Assembly (NCBI RefSeq): GCF_000003605.2
Contig: NW_003155575.1
Span: 1-30,197 of the forward strand
Source: Saccoglossus kowalevskii
Lineage: Eukaryota > Hemichordata > Enteropneusta > Harrimaniidae
Reading direction: 5' to 3'
DNA: 30,197 nt
The notes under the pieces were generated by a model. That model saw nothing but the letters and a program-made list of their open reading frames with translations. It was not told the origin of the DNA and did no database searches. Positions 11,521 to 24,300 of the stretch are shown here, one piece after another. The position numbers and the translations under genes are program-made. The first letter of the stretch is position 1. The number at the start of each line of letters is the position of its first letter.

Positions 11521-11560
11521 GGTATCGGCACTGTGAATGTGGCAATGGTGAATTGATATT
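11521..11560. repeat. 40-bp monomer variant with 6-bp insertion
   Basis: The start-to-start distance between GGTATCGGC at 11521 and GATATCGCC at 11561 is 40 bp. The extra six bases appear as a repeated GATATT in GAATTGATATTGATATCGCC. Copies of this monomer elsewhere (for example near 1520 and 13600) read GAATTGATATCGCC and are 34 bp. This looks like a slippage event private to this copy. Confidence 0.9.
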
Positions 11561-12376
11561 GATATCGCCACTATGAATGCGGCAATGGTATATTAATATC
11601 GCTACTGTGAATGCTCCAATAGTATATTATTATCGCCACTGTGAATGCGACAACAATATATTGGTATCGCCAATGTGAATGCGACAACAGTGTATTGGTA
11701 TCGCTACTGTGAATGCGACAACAGTATATTGGTATCGCTACTGTGAATGTGACAACAGTATATTGGTATCGCCCCTGTGAATGCGACAATAGTATATTGG
11801 TATCGCTACTGTGAATGCGACGACAGTATATTGGTATCGCCACTCTAATTGCGACAACAGTATATTGGTATCGCCACTGTGAATGCGACAACAGTATATT
11901 GGTATCGCAACTGTGAATGCGACAACAGTATATTGGTATTGCCACTGTGAATGCGACAACATTATATTGGTATCGCCATTGTGAATGTGACAACAGTTTA
12001 TTGGTATCGCCACTGTGAATGCGGCAACAGTATATTCGTATCGCCACTGTGAATACGACAACAGTATATTGGTATCGCCACTGTGAATGCAACAACAGTA
12101 TATCGGTATCGCCAATGTGAATGCGACAACAGAGTATTGGTATCGCCGCTTTGAATACGGCAATAGTATATTGGTATCGCCATTGTGAATGCGACAACAG
12201 TATATTGATATCGCCACTGTAAATGCGACAACAGTATATTGGCATCGTCAATGTGAATGCAACAACAGTATATTGGTATCACCATTGTGAATGCAACAAC
12301 AGTATATTCGTATCGCCAATATGAATGCGACAACAGTATATTGGTATCGCCACTGTGAATGCGACAACAGTACATG

Positions 12377-14715
12377 GTATCGCCACTGCGAATGCGGCAA
12401 TGGTAAATTAATATCGCCACTATGAATGCGGCAATGGTATATTAATATCGCTACTGTGAATGCTCCAATAGTATATTATTATCGCCACTGTGAATGCGAC
12501 AACAATATATTGGTATCGCCACTGTGAATGCAACAACAGTATATTGGTATTGCCACTGTGAATGCGGCAATGGTATATTGGTATCGCTACTGTGAATGCG
12601 ACGACAGTATATTGGTATCGCCACTCTAATTGCGACAACAGTATATTGGTATCGGCACTGTGAATGTGGCAATGGTGAATTGATATCGCCACTGTGAATG
12701 CGGCAACAGTATATTCATATCGCCACTGTGAATACGACAACAGTATATTGGTATCGCCACTGTGAATGCAACAACAGTATATCGGTATCGCCAATGTGAA
12801 TGCGACAACAGAATATTGGTATCACCGCTTTGAATACGGCAATAGTATATTGGTATCGCCATTGTGAATGCGACAACAGTATATTGGTATCGCCATTGTG
12901 AATGCGACAACAGTATATTGATATCGCCACTGTAAATGCGACAACAGTATATTGGCATCGTCAATGTGAATGCAACAACAGTATATTGGAATCACCATTG
13001 TGAATGCAACAACAGTATATTCGTATCGCCAATATGAATGCGACAACAGAATATTGGTATCGCCATTGTGAATGCGACAACAGTATATTGGTAATGCCAC
13101 TGTGAATGCGACAACAGTATATAGGTATCGCCATTGTCAATGCGACAACACAATATTGGTATCGCCATTGTGAATGCGACAACAGTATATTGGTATCGCC
13201 ACTGTGAATATGGCAATAGTATATCGGTATCGCCACTGTGAATTCGACAACAGTATGTTGGTATTCCCACTGTGAATGAGGCAACAGTATATTGGTATCG
13301 CCACTGCGAATGCGGCAATGGTAAATTAATATCGCCACTATGAATGCGGCAATGGTATATTAATATCGCTACTGTGAATGCTCCAATAGTATATTATTAT
13401 CGCCACTGTGAATGCGACAACAATATATTGGTATCGCCACTGTGAATGCGACAACAGTATATTGGTATTGCCACTGTGAATGCGGCAATGGTATATTGGT
13501 ATCGCTACTGTGAATGCGACGACAGTATATTGGTATCGCCACTCTAATTGCGACAACAGTATATTGGTATCGGCACTGTGAATGTGGCAATGGTGAATTG
13601 ATATCGCCACTATGAATGCGGCAATGGTATATTAATATCGCTACTGTGAATGCTCCAATAGTACATTATTATCGCCACTGTGAATGCGACAACAATATAT
13701 TGGTATCGCCAATGTGAATGCGACAACAGTGTATTGGTATCGCTACTGTGAATGCGACAACAGTATATTGGTATCGCTACTGTGAATGTGACAACAGTAT
13801 ATTGGTATCGCCCCTGTGAATGCGACAATAGTATATTGGTATCGCTACTGTGAATGCGACGACAGTATATTGGTATCGCCACTCTAATTGCGACAACAGT
13901 ATATTGGTATCGCCACTGTGAATGCGACAACAGTATATTGGTATCGCAACTGTGAATGCGACAACAGTATATTAGTATTGCCACTGTGAATGCGACAACA
14001 GTATATTGCTATCGCCACTGTGAATGCTGCAATGGTATATTAATATTGCCACTGTGAATGCGGCAATAGTATATTGGTATCGCTACTGTGAATGCGACGA
14101 CAGTATATTGGTATCGCCCCTCTAATTGCGACAACAGTATATTTGTATCGCCACTGTGAATGCGACAACAGTATATTGGTATTGCAACTGTGAATGCGAC
14201 AACAGTATATTGGTATTGCCACTGTGAATGCGACAACATTATATTGGTATCGCCATTGTGAATGTGACAACAGTTTATTGGTATCGCCACTGTGAATGCG
14301 GCAACAGTATATTCGTATCGCCACTGTGAATACGACAACAGTATATTGGTATCGCCACTGTGAATGCAACAACAGTATATCGGTATCGCCAATGTGAATT
14401 CGACAACAGAATATTGGTATCGCCGCTTTGAATACGGCAATAGTATATTGGTATCGCCATTGTGAATGCGACAACAGTATATTGATATCGCCACTGTAAA
14501 TGCGACAACAGTATATTGGCATCGTCAATGTGAATGCAACAACAGTATATTGGTATCACCATTGTGAATGCAACAACAGTATATTCGTATCGCCAATATG
14601 AATGCGACAACAGTATATTGGTATCGCCACTGTGAATGCGACAACAGTATATGGGTATCGCCATTGTGAATGCGACAACAGTGTATTGGTATCGCCACTG
14701 TGAATGCGACAACAG
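12377..14715. repeat. A-type block, partner of 620-2450
   Basis: From about 12700 to 14530 the sequence matches 620-2450 at offset 12080, with GCTCCAATAG at 13380 and 13652. Upstream, 12377-12700 matches 297-620. The upstream end is a junction at 12371-12377, where TACATGG runs straight into GTATCGCCACTGCG. The block ends near 14710, where GACAACAGTTTATTGG replaces the expected TACGGG. Confidence 0.8.
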
Positions 14716-14967
14716 TTTATTGGTATCGCCACTGTCAATGCGGCAACAGTATATTGGTATCGCCACTCTAATTGCGACAACAGTATATTGGTATTGCCAC
14801 TGTGAATGTGGCAATGGTAAATTGATATCGCAACTATAAATGCGGCAGTGGTATTAATATCGCCACTGTGAATGCGGCAATAGTATATTGGTATCGTCAC
14901 TGTGAATGTGGCAACAGTATGTTGGTATCGCCACTGCGAATGCGGCAAAGGTAAATTGATATCGCCA

Positions 14968-17103
14968 CTATGAATGCGGCAATGGTATATTAATATCGCT
15001 ACTGTGAATGCTCCAATAGTATATTATTATTGCCACTGTGAATGCGACAACAATATATTGGTATCGCCAATGTGAATGCGACAACAGTGTATTGGTATCG
15101 CTACTGTGAATGCGACAACAGTATATTTGTATCGCTACTGTGAATGTGACAACAGTATATTGGTATCGCCACTGTGAATGCGACAATAGTATATTGGTAT
15201 CGATACGGTAAATGCGACGACAGTATATTGGTATCGCCACTCTAATTGCGACAACAGTATATTGGTATCGCCACTGTGAATGCGACAACAGTATATTGGT
15301 ATCGCAACTGTGAATGCGACAACAGTATATTGGTATTGCCACTGTGAATGCGACAACAGTATATTGGTATCGCCACTGTGAATGCTGCAATGGTATATTA
15401 ATATTGCCACTGTGAATGCGGCAATAGTATATTGGTATCGCTACTGTGAATGCGACGACAGTATATTGGTATCGCCCCTCTAATTGCGACAACAGTATAT
15501 TTGTAACGCCACTGTGAATGCGACAACAGTATATTGGTTTCGCAACTGTGAATGCGACAACAGTATATTGGTATTGCCACTGTGAATGCGACAACATTAT
15601 ATTGGTATCGCCATTGTGAATGTGACAACTGTTTATTGGTATCGCCACTGTGAATGCGGCAACAGTATATTCGTATCGCCACTGTGAATACGACAACAGT
15701 ATATTGCTATCGCCACTGTGAATGCAACAACAGTTTATCGGTATCACCAATGTGAATGCGACAACAGAATATTGGTATCGCCGCTTTGAATACGGCAATA
15801 GTATATTGGTATCGCCAGTGTGAATGCGACAACAGTATATTGGTATCGCCACTGTAAATGCGACAACAGTATATTGGCATCGTCAATGTGAATGCGACAA
15901 CAGTATATTGGTATCGCCATTGTGAATGCAACAACAGTATATTCGTATCGCCAATATGAACGCGACAACAGAATATTGGTATCGCCATTGTGAATGCGAC
16001 AACAGTATATTGGTATCGCCACTGTGAATGCGACAACAGTATATAGGTATCGCCATTGTCAATGCGACAACAGAATATTGGTATCGCCATTGTGAATGCG
16101 ACAACAGTATATTGGTATCGCCACTGTGAATGCGACAACAGTATATTGCTATCGCCACTGTGAATGCAACAACAGTTTATCGGTATCACCAATGTGAATG
16201 CGACAACAGAATATTGGTATCGCCGCTTTGAATACGGCAATAGTATATTGGTATCGCCATTGTGAATGCGACAACAGTATATTGGTATCGCCACTGTAAA
16301 TGCGACAACAGTATATTGGCATCGTCAATGTGAATGCGACAACAGTATATTGGTATCGCCATTGTGAATGCAACAACAGTATATTCGTATCGCCAATATG
16401 AACGCGACAACAGAATATTGGTATCGCCATTGTGAATGCGACAACAGTATATTGGTATCGCCACTGTGAATGCGACAACAGTATATAGGTATCGCCATTG
16501 TCAATGCGACAACAGAATATTGGTATCGCCATTGTGAATGCGACAACAGTATATTGGTATCGCCACTGTGAATGCGACAACAGTATATGTGTATCGCCAT
16601 TGTGAATGTGACAACAGTGTATTGGTATCGCCACTGTGAATGCGACAACAGTATATGGGTATCGCCATTGTGAATGCGACAACAGTGTATTTGTATCGCC
16701 ACTGTGAATGCGACAACAGTACGGGTGTCGCCATTGTGAATGTGACAACAATATATTGGTATCGCCACTGTGAAATCGCCAACAGTATATTGGTATCGCC
16801 ACTGTGAATACGGCAATAGTGTATTGGTATCGCCAATGAATGCGACAACAGTATGTTGGTATCCCCACTGTGAATGAGACAACAGTATATTGGTACTGCC
16901 ATTGTGAATGCGGCAACAGTATATTGGTATTGCCACTGTGAATGTGGCAATGGTAAATTGATATCGCAACTATGAATGCGGCAGTGGTATTAATATCGCC
17001 ACTGTGAATGCGGCAATAGTATATTGGTATCGTCACTGTGAATGTGGCAACAGTATGTTGGTATCGCCACTGCGAATGCGGCAAAGGTAAATTGATATCG
17101 CCA
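14968..17103. repeat. B unit copy 1, with internal 442-bp expansion
   Basis: The block begins at CCACTATGAATGCGG with GCTCCAATAG at 15010. It matches 27857-29553 at offset 12889 up to about 16149 and at offset 12447 from there to about 17103. The change in offset, 442 bp, is exactly 13 monomers and corresponds to the tandem duplication at about 15707-16590. Without it the unit length is about 1.69 kb, as in the other two B units. Confidence 0.85.
15707..16590. repeat. 442-bp (13-monomer) direct tandem duplication
   Basis: The run from GAATGCAACAACAGTTTATCGG through GAACGCGACAAC to GACAACAGTATAT is present at about 15707-16148 and again at about 16149-16590. Both halves share private changes: TTTATCGG at 15734 and 16176, and GAACGCGAC at 15958 and 16400. 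One difference was seen, GCCAGTGTG near 15816 against GCCATTGTG near 16258. Near-identity over 442 bp suggests a very recent event. Confidence 0.9.
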
Positions 17104-17690
17104 CTATGAATGCGGCAATGGTATATTGGTATCGCCACTGTGGATGCCGCAATGGTATATTAATATCGCCACTGTGAATGCGGCAATAGTATATTGGTAT
17201 CGCCACTGTGAATGCGACGACAGTATATTGGTATTGCCATTGTAAATGCGACAACAGTATATTGGCATCGCCAATATGAATGTGATAACACTTTATATTG
17301 GTATCGCCATTGTAAATGCGACAACAGTATATTGTTATCGCCAATCTGAATGCGACAACAGAATATTGGTATCGCCAATGTGAATGCGACAACAGTATAT
17401 TGGTATTGCCACTGTGAATGTGGCAATGGTAAATTGATATCACCACTGTGAATGCGGCAATAGTATATTGGTATCGCTACTGTGAATGCGACGACAGTAT
17501 ATTGGTATTGCCACTCTAATTGCAACAACAGTATATTGGTATCGCCACTGTGAATGCGACAACAGTATATTGGTATCGCCACTGTGAATGCGGCAACAGT
17601 ATATTGGTATCGCCACTCTAATTGCGACAACAGTATATTGGTATCGGCACTGTGAATGTGGCAATGGTGAATTGATATCGCCACTATGAA
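17100..17690. repeat. B-type tail, matches 29547 to the window end
   Basis: Order TGGATGCCGC (17141), 36-bp monomer (17264), GTTATCGCC, CTGAATG, GATATCACC and CTCTAATTGCAAC. It matches 29547-30037 at offset 12447. Beyond that the offset becomes 12515, because the copy near 30040-30105 has two extra monomers (68 bp). It also matches about 6950-7440 at offset 10150. Confidence 0.8.
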
Positions 17691-20098
17691 TGCGGCAATG
17701 GTATATTAATATCGCTACTGTGAATGCGACAACAGTATATTGGTATCGCCACTGTGAATGCGACAACAGTATATTGGTATCGCCACTGTGAATGCAACAA
17801 CAGTATATCGGTATCGCCAATGTGAATGCGACAACAGAATATTGGTATCGCCGCTTTGAATACGGCAATATTATATTGGTATCGCCATTGTGAATGCGAC
17901 AACAGTATATTGATATCGCCACTGTAAATGCGACAACAGTATATTGGCATCGTCAATGTGAATGCGACAACAGTATATTGGTATCGCCATTGTGAATGCA
18001 ACAACAGTATATTCGTATCGCCAATGTGAATGCGACAACAGAATATTGGTATCGCCATTGTGAATGCGACAACAGTATATTGGTATCGCCACTGTGAATG
18101 CGACACCAGTATATAGGTATCGCCATTGTCAATGCGACAACAGAATATTGGTATCGCCATTGTGAATGCGACAACCGTATATTGGTATCGCCACTCTGAA
18201 TGCGACCACAGTATATGGGTATCGCCATTGTGAATGCGACAACAGTGTATTGGTATCGCCACTGTGAATGCGACAACAGTACGGGTATCGCCATTGTCAA
18301 TGTGATAACAGTATATTGGTATCGCCATTGTGAATGCGACAACAGTATATTGGTATCGCCACTGTGAATGCGACACCAGTATATAGGTATCGCCATTGTC
18401 AATGCGACAACAGAATATTGGTATCGCCATTGTGAATGCGACAACCGTATATTGGTATCGCCACTGTGAATGCGACAACAGTATATGGGTATCGCCATTG
18501 TGAATGCGACAACAGTGTATTGGTATCGCCACTGTGAATGCGACAACAGTACGGGTATCGCCATTGTCAATGTGATAACAGTATATTAGTATCGCCACTG
18601 TGAATATGGCAATAGTATATCGGTATCGCCACTGTGAATTCGTCAACAGTATGTTGGTATTCCCACTGTGAATGAGGCAACAGTATATTGGTATCGCCAC
18701 TGCGAATGCGGCAATGGTAAATTAATATCGCCACTATGAATGCGGCAATGGTATATTAATATCGCTACTGTGAATGCTCCAATAGTATATTATTATCGCC
18801 ACTGTGAATGCGACAACAATATATTGGTATCGCCACTGTGAATGCGACAACAGTATATTGGTATTGCCACTGTGAATGCGGCAATGGTATATTGGTATCG
18901 CTACTGTGAATGCGACGACAGTATATTGGTATCGCCACTCTAATTGCGACAGCAGTATATTGGTATCGGCACTGTGAATGTGGCAATGGTGATTTGATAT
19001 CGCCACTATGAATGCGGCAATGGTATATTAATATCGCTACTGTGAATGCTCCAATAGTATATTATTATCGCCAATGTGAATGCGACAACAATATATTGGT
19101 ATCGCCAATGTGAATGCGACAACAGTATATTGGTATCGCTACTGTGAATGCGACGACAGTATATTGGTATTGTCACTGTGAATGCGACAACAGTATATTG
19201 GTATCGCTACTGTGAATGTGACAACAGTATATTGGTATCGCCACTGTGAATGCGACAATAGTATATTGGTGTCGCTACTGTGAATGCGACGACAGTATAT
19301 TGGTATCGCCACTCTAATTGCGACAACAGTATATTGGTATCGCCACTGTGAATGCGACAACAGTATATTGGTATCGCAACTGTGAATGCGACAACAGTAT
19401 ATTGGTTTTGCCACTGTGAATGCGACAACAGTATATTGGTATTGCCACTGTGAATGCGACAACAGTATATTGGTATCGCCATTGTGAATGCGACAACAGT
19501 ATATCGGTATCGCCAATGTGAATGCGACAACAGAATGTTGGTATCGCCGCTTTGAATACGGCAATAGTGTATTGGTATCGCCATTGTGAATGCGACAACA
19601 GTATATTGATATCGCCACTGTAAATGCGACAACAGTATATTGGCATCGTCAATGTGAATGCAACAACAGTATATTGGAATCACCATTGTGAATGCAACAG
19701 CAGTATATTCGTATCGCCAATATGAATGCGACAACAAAATATTGGTATCGCCATTGTGAATGCGACAACAGTATATTGGTAACGCCACTGTGAATGCGAC
19801 AACAGTATATAGGTATCGCCATTGTCAATGCGACAACACAATATTGGTATCGCCATTGTGAATGCGACAACAGTATATTGGTATCGCCACTGTGAATGCG
19901 ACAACAGTGTATTGGTATCGCCACTGTGAATGTGACAACAGTACGGGTATCGCCATTGTCAATGTGACAACAGTATATTAGTATCGCCACTGTGAATATG
20001 GCAATAGTATATCGGTATCGCCACTGTGAATTCGACAACAGTATGTTGGTATTCCCACTGTGAATGAGGCAACAGTATATTGGTATCGCCACTGCGAA
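17690..20098. repeat. A-type blocks between B tail and long duplicate
   Basis: This stretch contains the 270-bp duplication. It is followed by a run matching 1230-1572 at offset 17476 (GCTCCAATAG at 18776 and 19048), and then by the 19365-19965 partner of 10600-11200. Variants of note are GTGTCGC near 19271 and GGTTTTGCC near 19405. I see no gene or unique sequence here. Confidence 0.75.
18050..18590. repeat. 270-bp (8-monomer) direct tandem duplication
   Basis: CGACACCAGT, GTCAATGCGACAACAG, CGACAACCGT and the TACG-ended 32-bp monomer occur once from about 18050 and again 270 bp later (CGACACCAGT at 18101 and 18371). The length equals seven 34-bp units plus one 32-bp unit. Private variants CGACACC and CGACAACCG appear in both copies, so the duplication is recent. 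The first copy has since acquired CTCTGAATGCGACCAC near 18193-18208. Confidence 0.9.
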
Positions 20099-21960
20099 TG
20101 CGGCAATGGTAAATTAATATCGCCACTATGAATGCGGCAATGGTATATTAATATCGCTACTGTGAATGCTCCAATAGTATATTATTATCGCCACTGTGAA
20201 TGCGACAACAATATATTGGTATCGCCACTGTGAATGCGACAACAGTATATTGGTATTGCCACTGTGAATGCGGCAATGGTATATTGGTATCGCTACTGTG
20301 AATGCGACGACAGTATATTGGTATCGCCACTCTAATTGCAACAACAGTATATTGGTATCGGCACTGTGAATGTGGCAATGGTGAATTGATATCGCCACTA
20401 TGAATGCGGCAATGGTATATTAATATCGCTACTGTGAATGCTCCAATAGTATATTATTATCGCCACTGTGAATGCGACAACAATATATTGGTATCGCCAA
20501 TGTGAATGCGACAACAGTGTATTGGTATCGCTACTGTGAATGCGACAACAGTATATTGGTATCGCTACTGTGAATGTGACAACAGTATATTGGTATCGCC
20601 CCTGTGAATGCGACAATAGTATATTGGTATCGCTACTGTGAATGCGACGACAGTATATTGGTATCGCCACTCTAATTGCGACAACAGTATATTGGTATCG
20701 CCACTGTGAATGCGACAACAGTATATTGGTATCGCAACTGTGAATGCGACAACAGTATATTAGTATTGCCACTGTGAATGCGACAACAGTATATTGGTAT
20801 CGCCACTGTGAATGCTGCAATGGTATATTAATATTGCCACTGTGAATGCGGCAATAGTATATTGGTATCGCTACTGTGAATGCGACGACAGTATATTGGT
20901 ATCGCCCCTCTAATTGCGACAACAGTATATTTGTATCGCCACTGTGAATGCGACAACAGTATATTGGTATCGCAACTGTGAATGCGACAACAGTATATTG
21001 GTATTGCCACTGTGAATGCGACAACATTATATTGGTATCGCCATTGTGAATGTGACAACAGTTTATTGGTATCGCCACTGTGAATGCGGCAACAGTATAT
21101 TCGTATCGCCACTGTGAATACGACAACAGTATATTGGTATCGCCACTGTGAATGCAACAACAGTATATCGGTATCGCCAATGTGAATGCGACAACAGAAT
21201 ATTGGTATCGCCGCTTTGAATACGGCAATAGTATATTGGTATCGCCATTGTGAATGCGACAACAGTATATTGATATCGCCACTGTAAATGCGACAACAGT
21301 ATATTGGCATCGTCAATGTGAATGCAACAATAGTATATTGGTATCACCATTGTGAATGCAACAACAGTATATTCGTATCGCCAATATGAATGCGACAACA
21401 GTATATTGGTATCGCCACTGTGAATGCAACAACAGTATATCGGTATCGCCAATGTGAATGCGACAACAGAATATTGGTATCGCCGCTTTGAATACGGCAA
21501 TAGTATATTGGTATCGCCATTGTGAATGCGACAACAGTATATTGATATCGCCACTGTAAATGCGACAACAGTATATGGGTATCGCCATTGTGAATGTGAC
21601 AACAGTGTATTGGTATCGCCACTGTGAATGCGACAACAGTACGGGTATCGCCATTGTCAATGTGACAACAGTATATTAGTATCGCCACTGTGAATATGGC
21701 AATAGTATATCGGTATCGCCACTGTGAATGCGACAACAGTACGGGTATCGCCATTGTCAATGTGACAACAGTATATTAGTATCGCCACTGTGAATATGGC
21801 AATAGTATATCGGTATCGCCACTGTGAATTCGACAACAGTATGTTGGTATTCCCACTGTGAATGAGGCAACAATATATTGGTATCGCCACTGCGAATGCG
21901 GCAATGGTAAATTAATATCGCCACTATGAATGCGGCAATGGTATATTAATATCGCTACTG
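20098..21960. repeat. Longest exact-order duplication, copy 2 (partner 1230-3092)
   Basis: This copy matches 1230-3092 at offset 18868 throughout, with only scattered single-base differences (for example GTATATTGGTATCGCC near 20790 against a TTGCT change near 1925). The match ends sharply at 21960. There CGCTACTG, which should lead into GTGAATGCTCC, is followed instead by TAAATGCGAAAACAG and B-type sequence. Confidence 0.85.
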
Positions 21961-23420
21961 TAAATGCGAAAACAGTATATTGGCATCGTCAATGTGAATG
22001 CGACAACAGTATATTGGTATCGCCATTGTGAATGCAACAACAGTATATTCGTATCGCCAATATGAATGCGACAACAGTATATGGGTATCGCCATTGTGAA
22101 TGCGACAACAGTGTATTGGTATCGCCACTGTGAATGCGACAACAGTACGGGTATCGCCATTGTCAATGTAACAACAGTATATTAGTATCGCCACTGTGAA
22201 CACAGCAATAGTATATCGGTATTGCCACTGTGAATTTGACAACAGCATATGGGTATCGCCATTGTCAATACGACAACAGAATATTGGTACCGCCATTGTG
22301 AATGCGACAACAGTATATTGGTATCGCCACTGTAAATGCGACAACAGTATATGGGTATCGCCATTGTGAATGCGACAACAGTGTATTTGTATCTCCACTG
22401 TGAATGCGACAACAGTACGGGTGTCGCCATTGTGAATGTGACAACAATATATTGGTATCACCACTGTGAAATGGCCAACAGTATATTGGTATGGCCACTG
22501 TAAATACGGCAATAGTGTATTGGTATCGCCATTGAATGCGACAACAGTATGTTGGTATCCCTACTGTGAATGAGACAACAGTATATTGGTATCCCCTCTG
22601 TGAATGCGACAACAATATATTGTCATCGCCACTGTGAATGCGGCAACAGTATATTGGTATTGCCACTGTGAATGTGGCAATGGTAAATTGATATCACAAC
22701 TATGAATGCGGCAGTGGTATTAATATCGCCACTGTGAATGCGGCAATAGTATATTGGTATCGTCACTGTGAATGTGGCAACAGTATGTTGGTATCGCCAC
22801 TGCGAATGCGGCAAAGGTAAATTGATATCGCCACTATGAATGCGGCAATGGTATATTAGTATCGCCACTGTGGATGCCGCAATGGTATATTAATATCGCC
22901 ACTGTGAATGATCAATAGTATATTGGTATCGCCACTGTGAATGCGACGACAGTATATTGGTATTGCCACTATAAATGCGACAACAGTAAATTGGCATCGC
23001 CAAAGTGAATGTGACAACACTTTATTTTGGTATCGCCATTGTGAATGCGACAACAGTATATTGTTATCGCCACTGTGAATGCGACAACAGAATATTGGTA
23101 TCGCCAATGTGAATGCGACAGCAGTATATTGGTATTGCCACTGTGAATGTGGCAATGGTAAATTGATATCACCACTGTGAATGCGGCAATAGTATATTGA
23201 TATCGCTACTGTGAATGCGACGACAGTATATTGGTATCGCCACACTAATTGCGACAACAGTATATTGGTATCACCACTGTGAATGCGACAACAGTATATT
23301 GGTATCGCAACTGTGAATGCGACAACAGTATATTGGTATTGCCACTGTGAATGCGACAACATTATATTGGTATCGCCATTGTGAATGCGACAACAGTTTA
23401 TTGGTATCGCCACTGTGAAT
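21960..23420. repeat. B-type block
   Basis: Up to about 22786 it follows 8100-8770 (offset 14016). From about 22520 it follows 6640-7535 (offset 15880). It carries GAACACAGCAAT, AGCATATGGG, a private GAAATGGCC version of the GAAATCGCC marker near 22468, GATCCCTAC-like changes around 22557, TGATCAATAG near 22910 and a 36-bp monomer at 22993. It sits between two A-type blocks. Confidence 0.8.
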
Positions 23421-23589
23421 GCGGCAACAGTATATTCATATCGCCACTGTGAATACGACAACAGTATATTGGTATCGCCACTGTGAATGCAACAACAGTA
23501 TATCGGTATCGCCAATGTGAATGCGACAACAGAATATTGGTATCGCCGCTTTGAATACGGCAATAGTATATTGGTATCGCCATTGTGAA

Positions 23590-23929
23590 TGCGACAACAG
23601 TATATTGATATCGCCACTGTAAATGCGACAACAGTATATTGGCATCGTCAATGTGAATGCAACAACAGTATATTGGAATCACCATTGTGAATGCAACAAC
23701 AGTATATTCGTATCGCCAATATGAATGCGACAATAGAATATTGGTATCGCCATTGTGAATGCGACAACAGTATATTGATATCGCCACTGTAAATGCGACA
23801 ACAGTATATTGGCATCGTCAATGTGAATGCAACAACAGTATATTGGAATCACCATTGTGAATGCAACAACAGTATATTCGTATCGCCAATATAAATGCGA
23901 CAATAGAATATTGGTATCGCCATTGTGAA
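23590..23929. repeat. 170-bp (5-monomer) direct tandem duplication
   Basis: GGCATCGTC starts at 23641 and again at 23811, and the following GAATCACC, CGTATCGCC and CAATAGAATATTGG variants recur in the same order. The displacement is 170 bp, five monomers. CAATAGAATATT is a private variant present in both halves (about 23731 and 23901), and one difference is ATGAATG against ATAAATG. The related block at 3487-3838 has only one copy. Confidence 0.88.
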
Positions 23930-24300
23930 TGCGACAACAGTATATTGGTAACGCCACTGTGAATGCGACAACAGTATATAGGTATCGCCATTGTCAATGC
24001 GACAACACAATATTGGTATCGCCATTGTGAATGCGACAACAGTATATTGGTATCGCCACTGTGAATGCGACAACAGTATATGGGTATCGCCATTGTGAAT
24101 GCGACAACAGTGTATTCGTATCGCCACTGTGAATGCGACAACAGTACGGGTATCCCCATTGTCAATGTGACAACAGTATATTAGTATCGCCACTGTGAAT
24201 ATGGCAATAGTATATCGGTATCGCCACTGTGAATTCGACAACAGTATGTTGGTATTCCCACTGTGAATGAGGCAACAGTATATTGGTATCGCCACTGCGA

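Noticed and set aside
14636-14839. Plus-strand open frame of 67 codons
   Set aside because: It exists only because local variants (GTCAATG, CTCTAATTG) remove the TGA normally present once per monomer on the plus strand. It has the same repeat composition as its surroundings.
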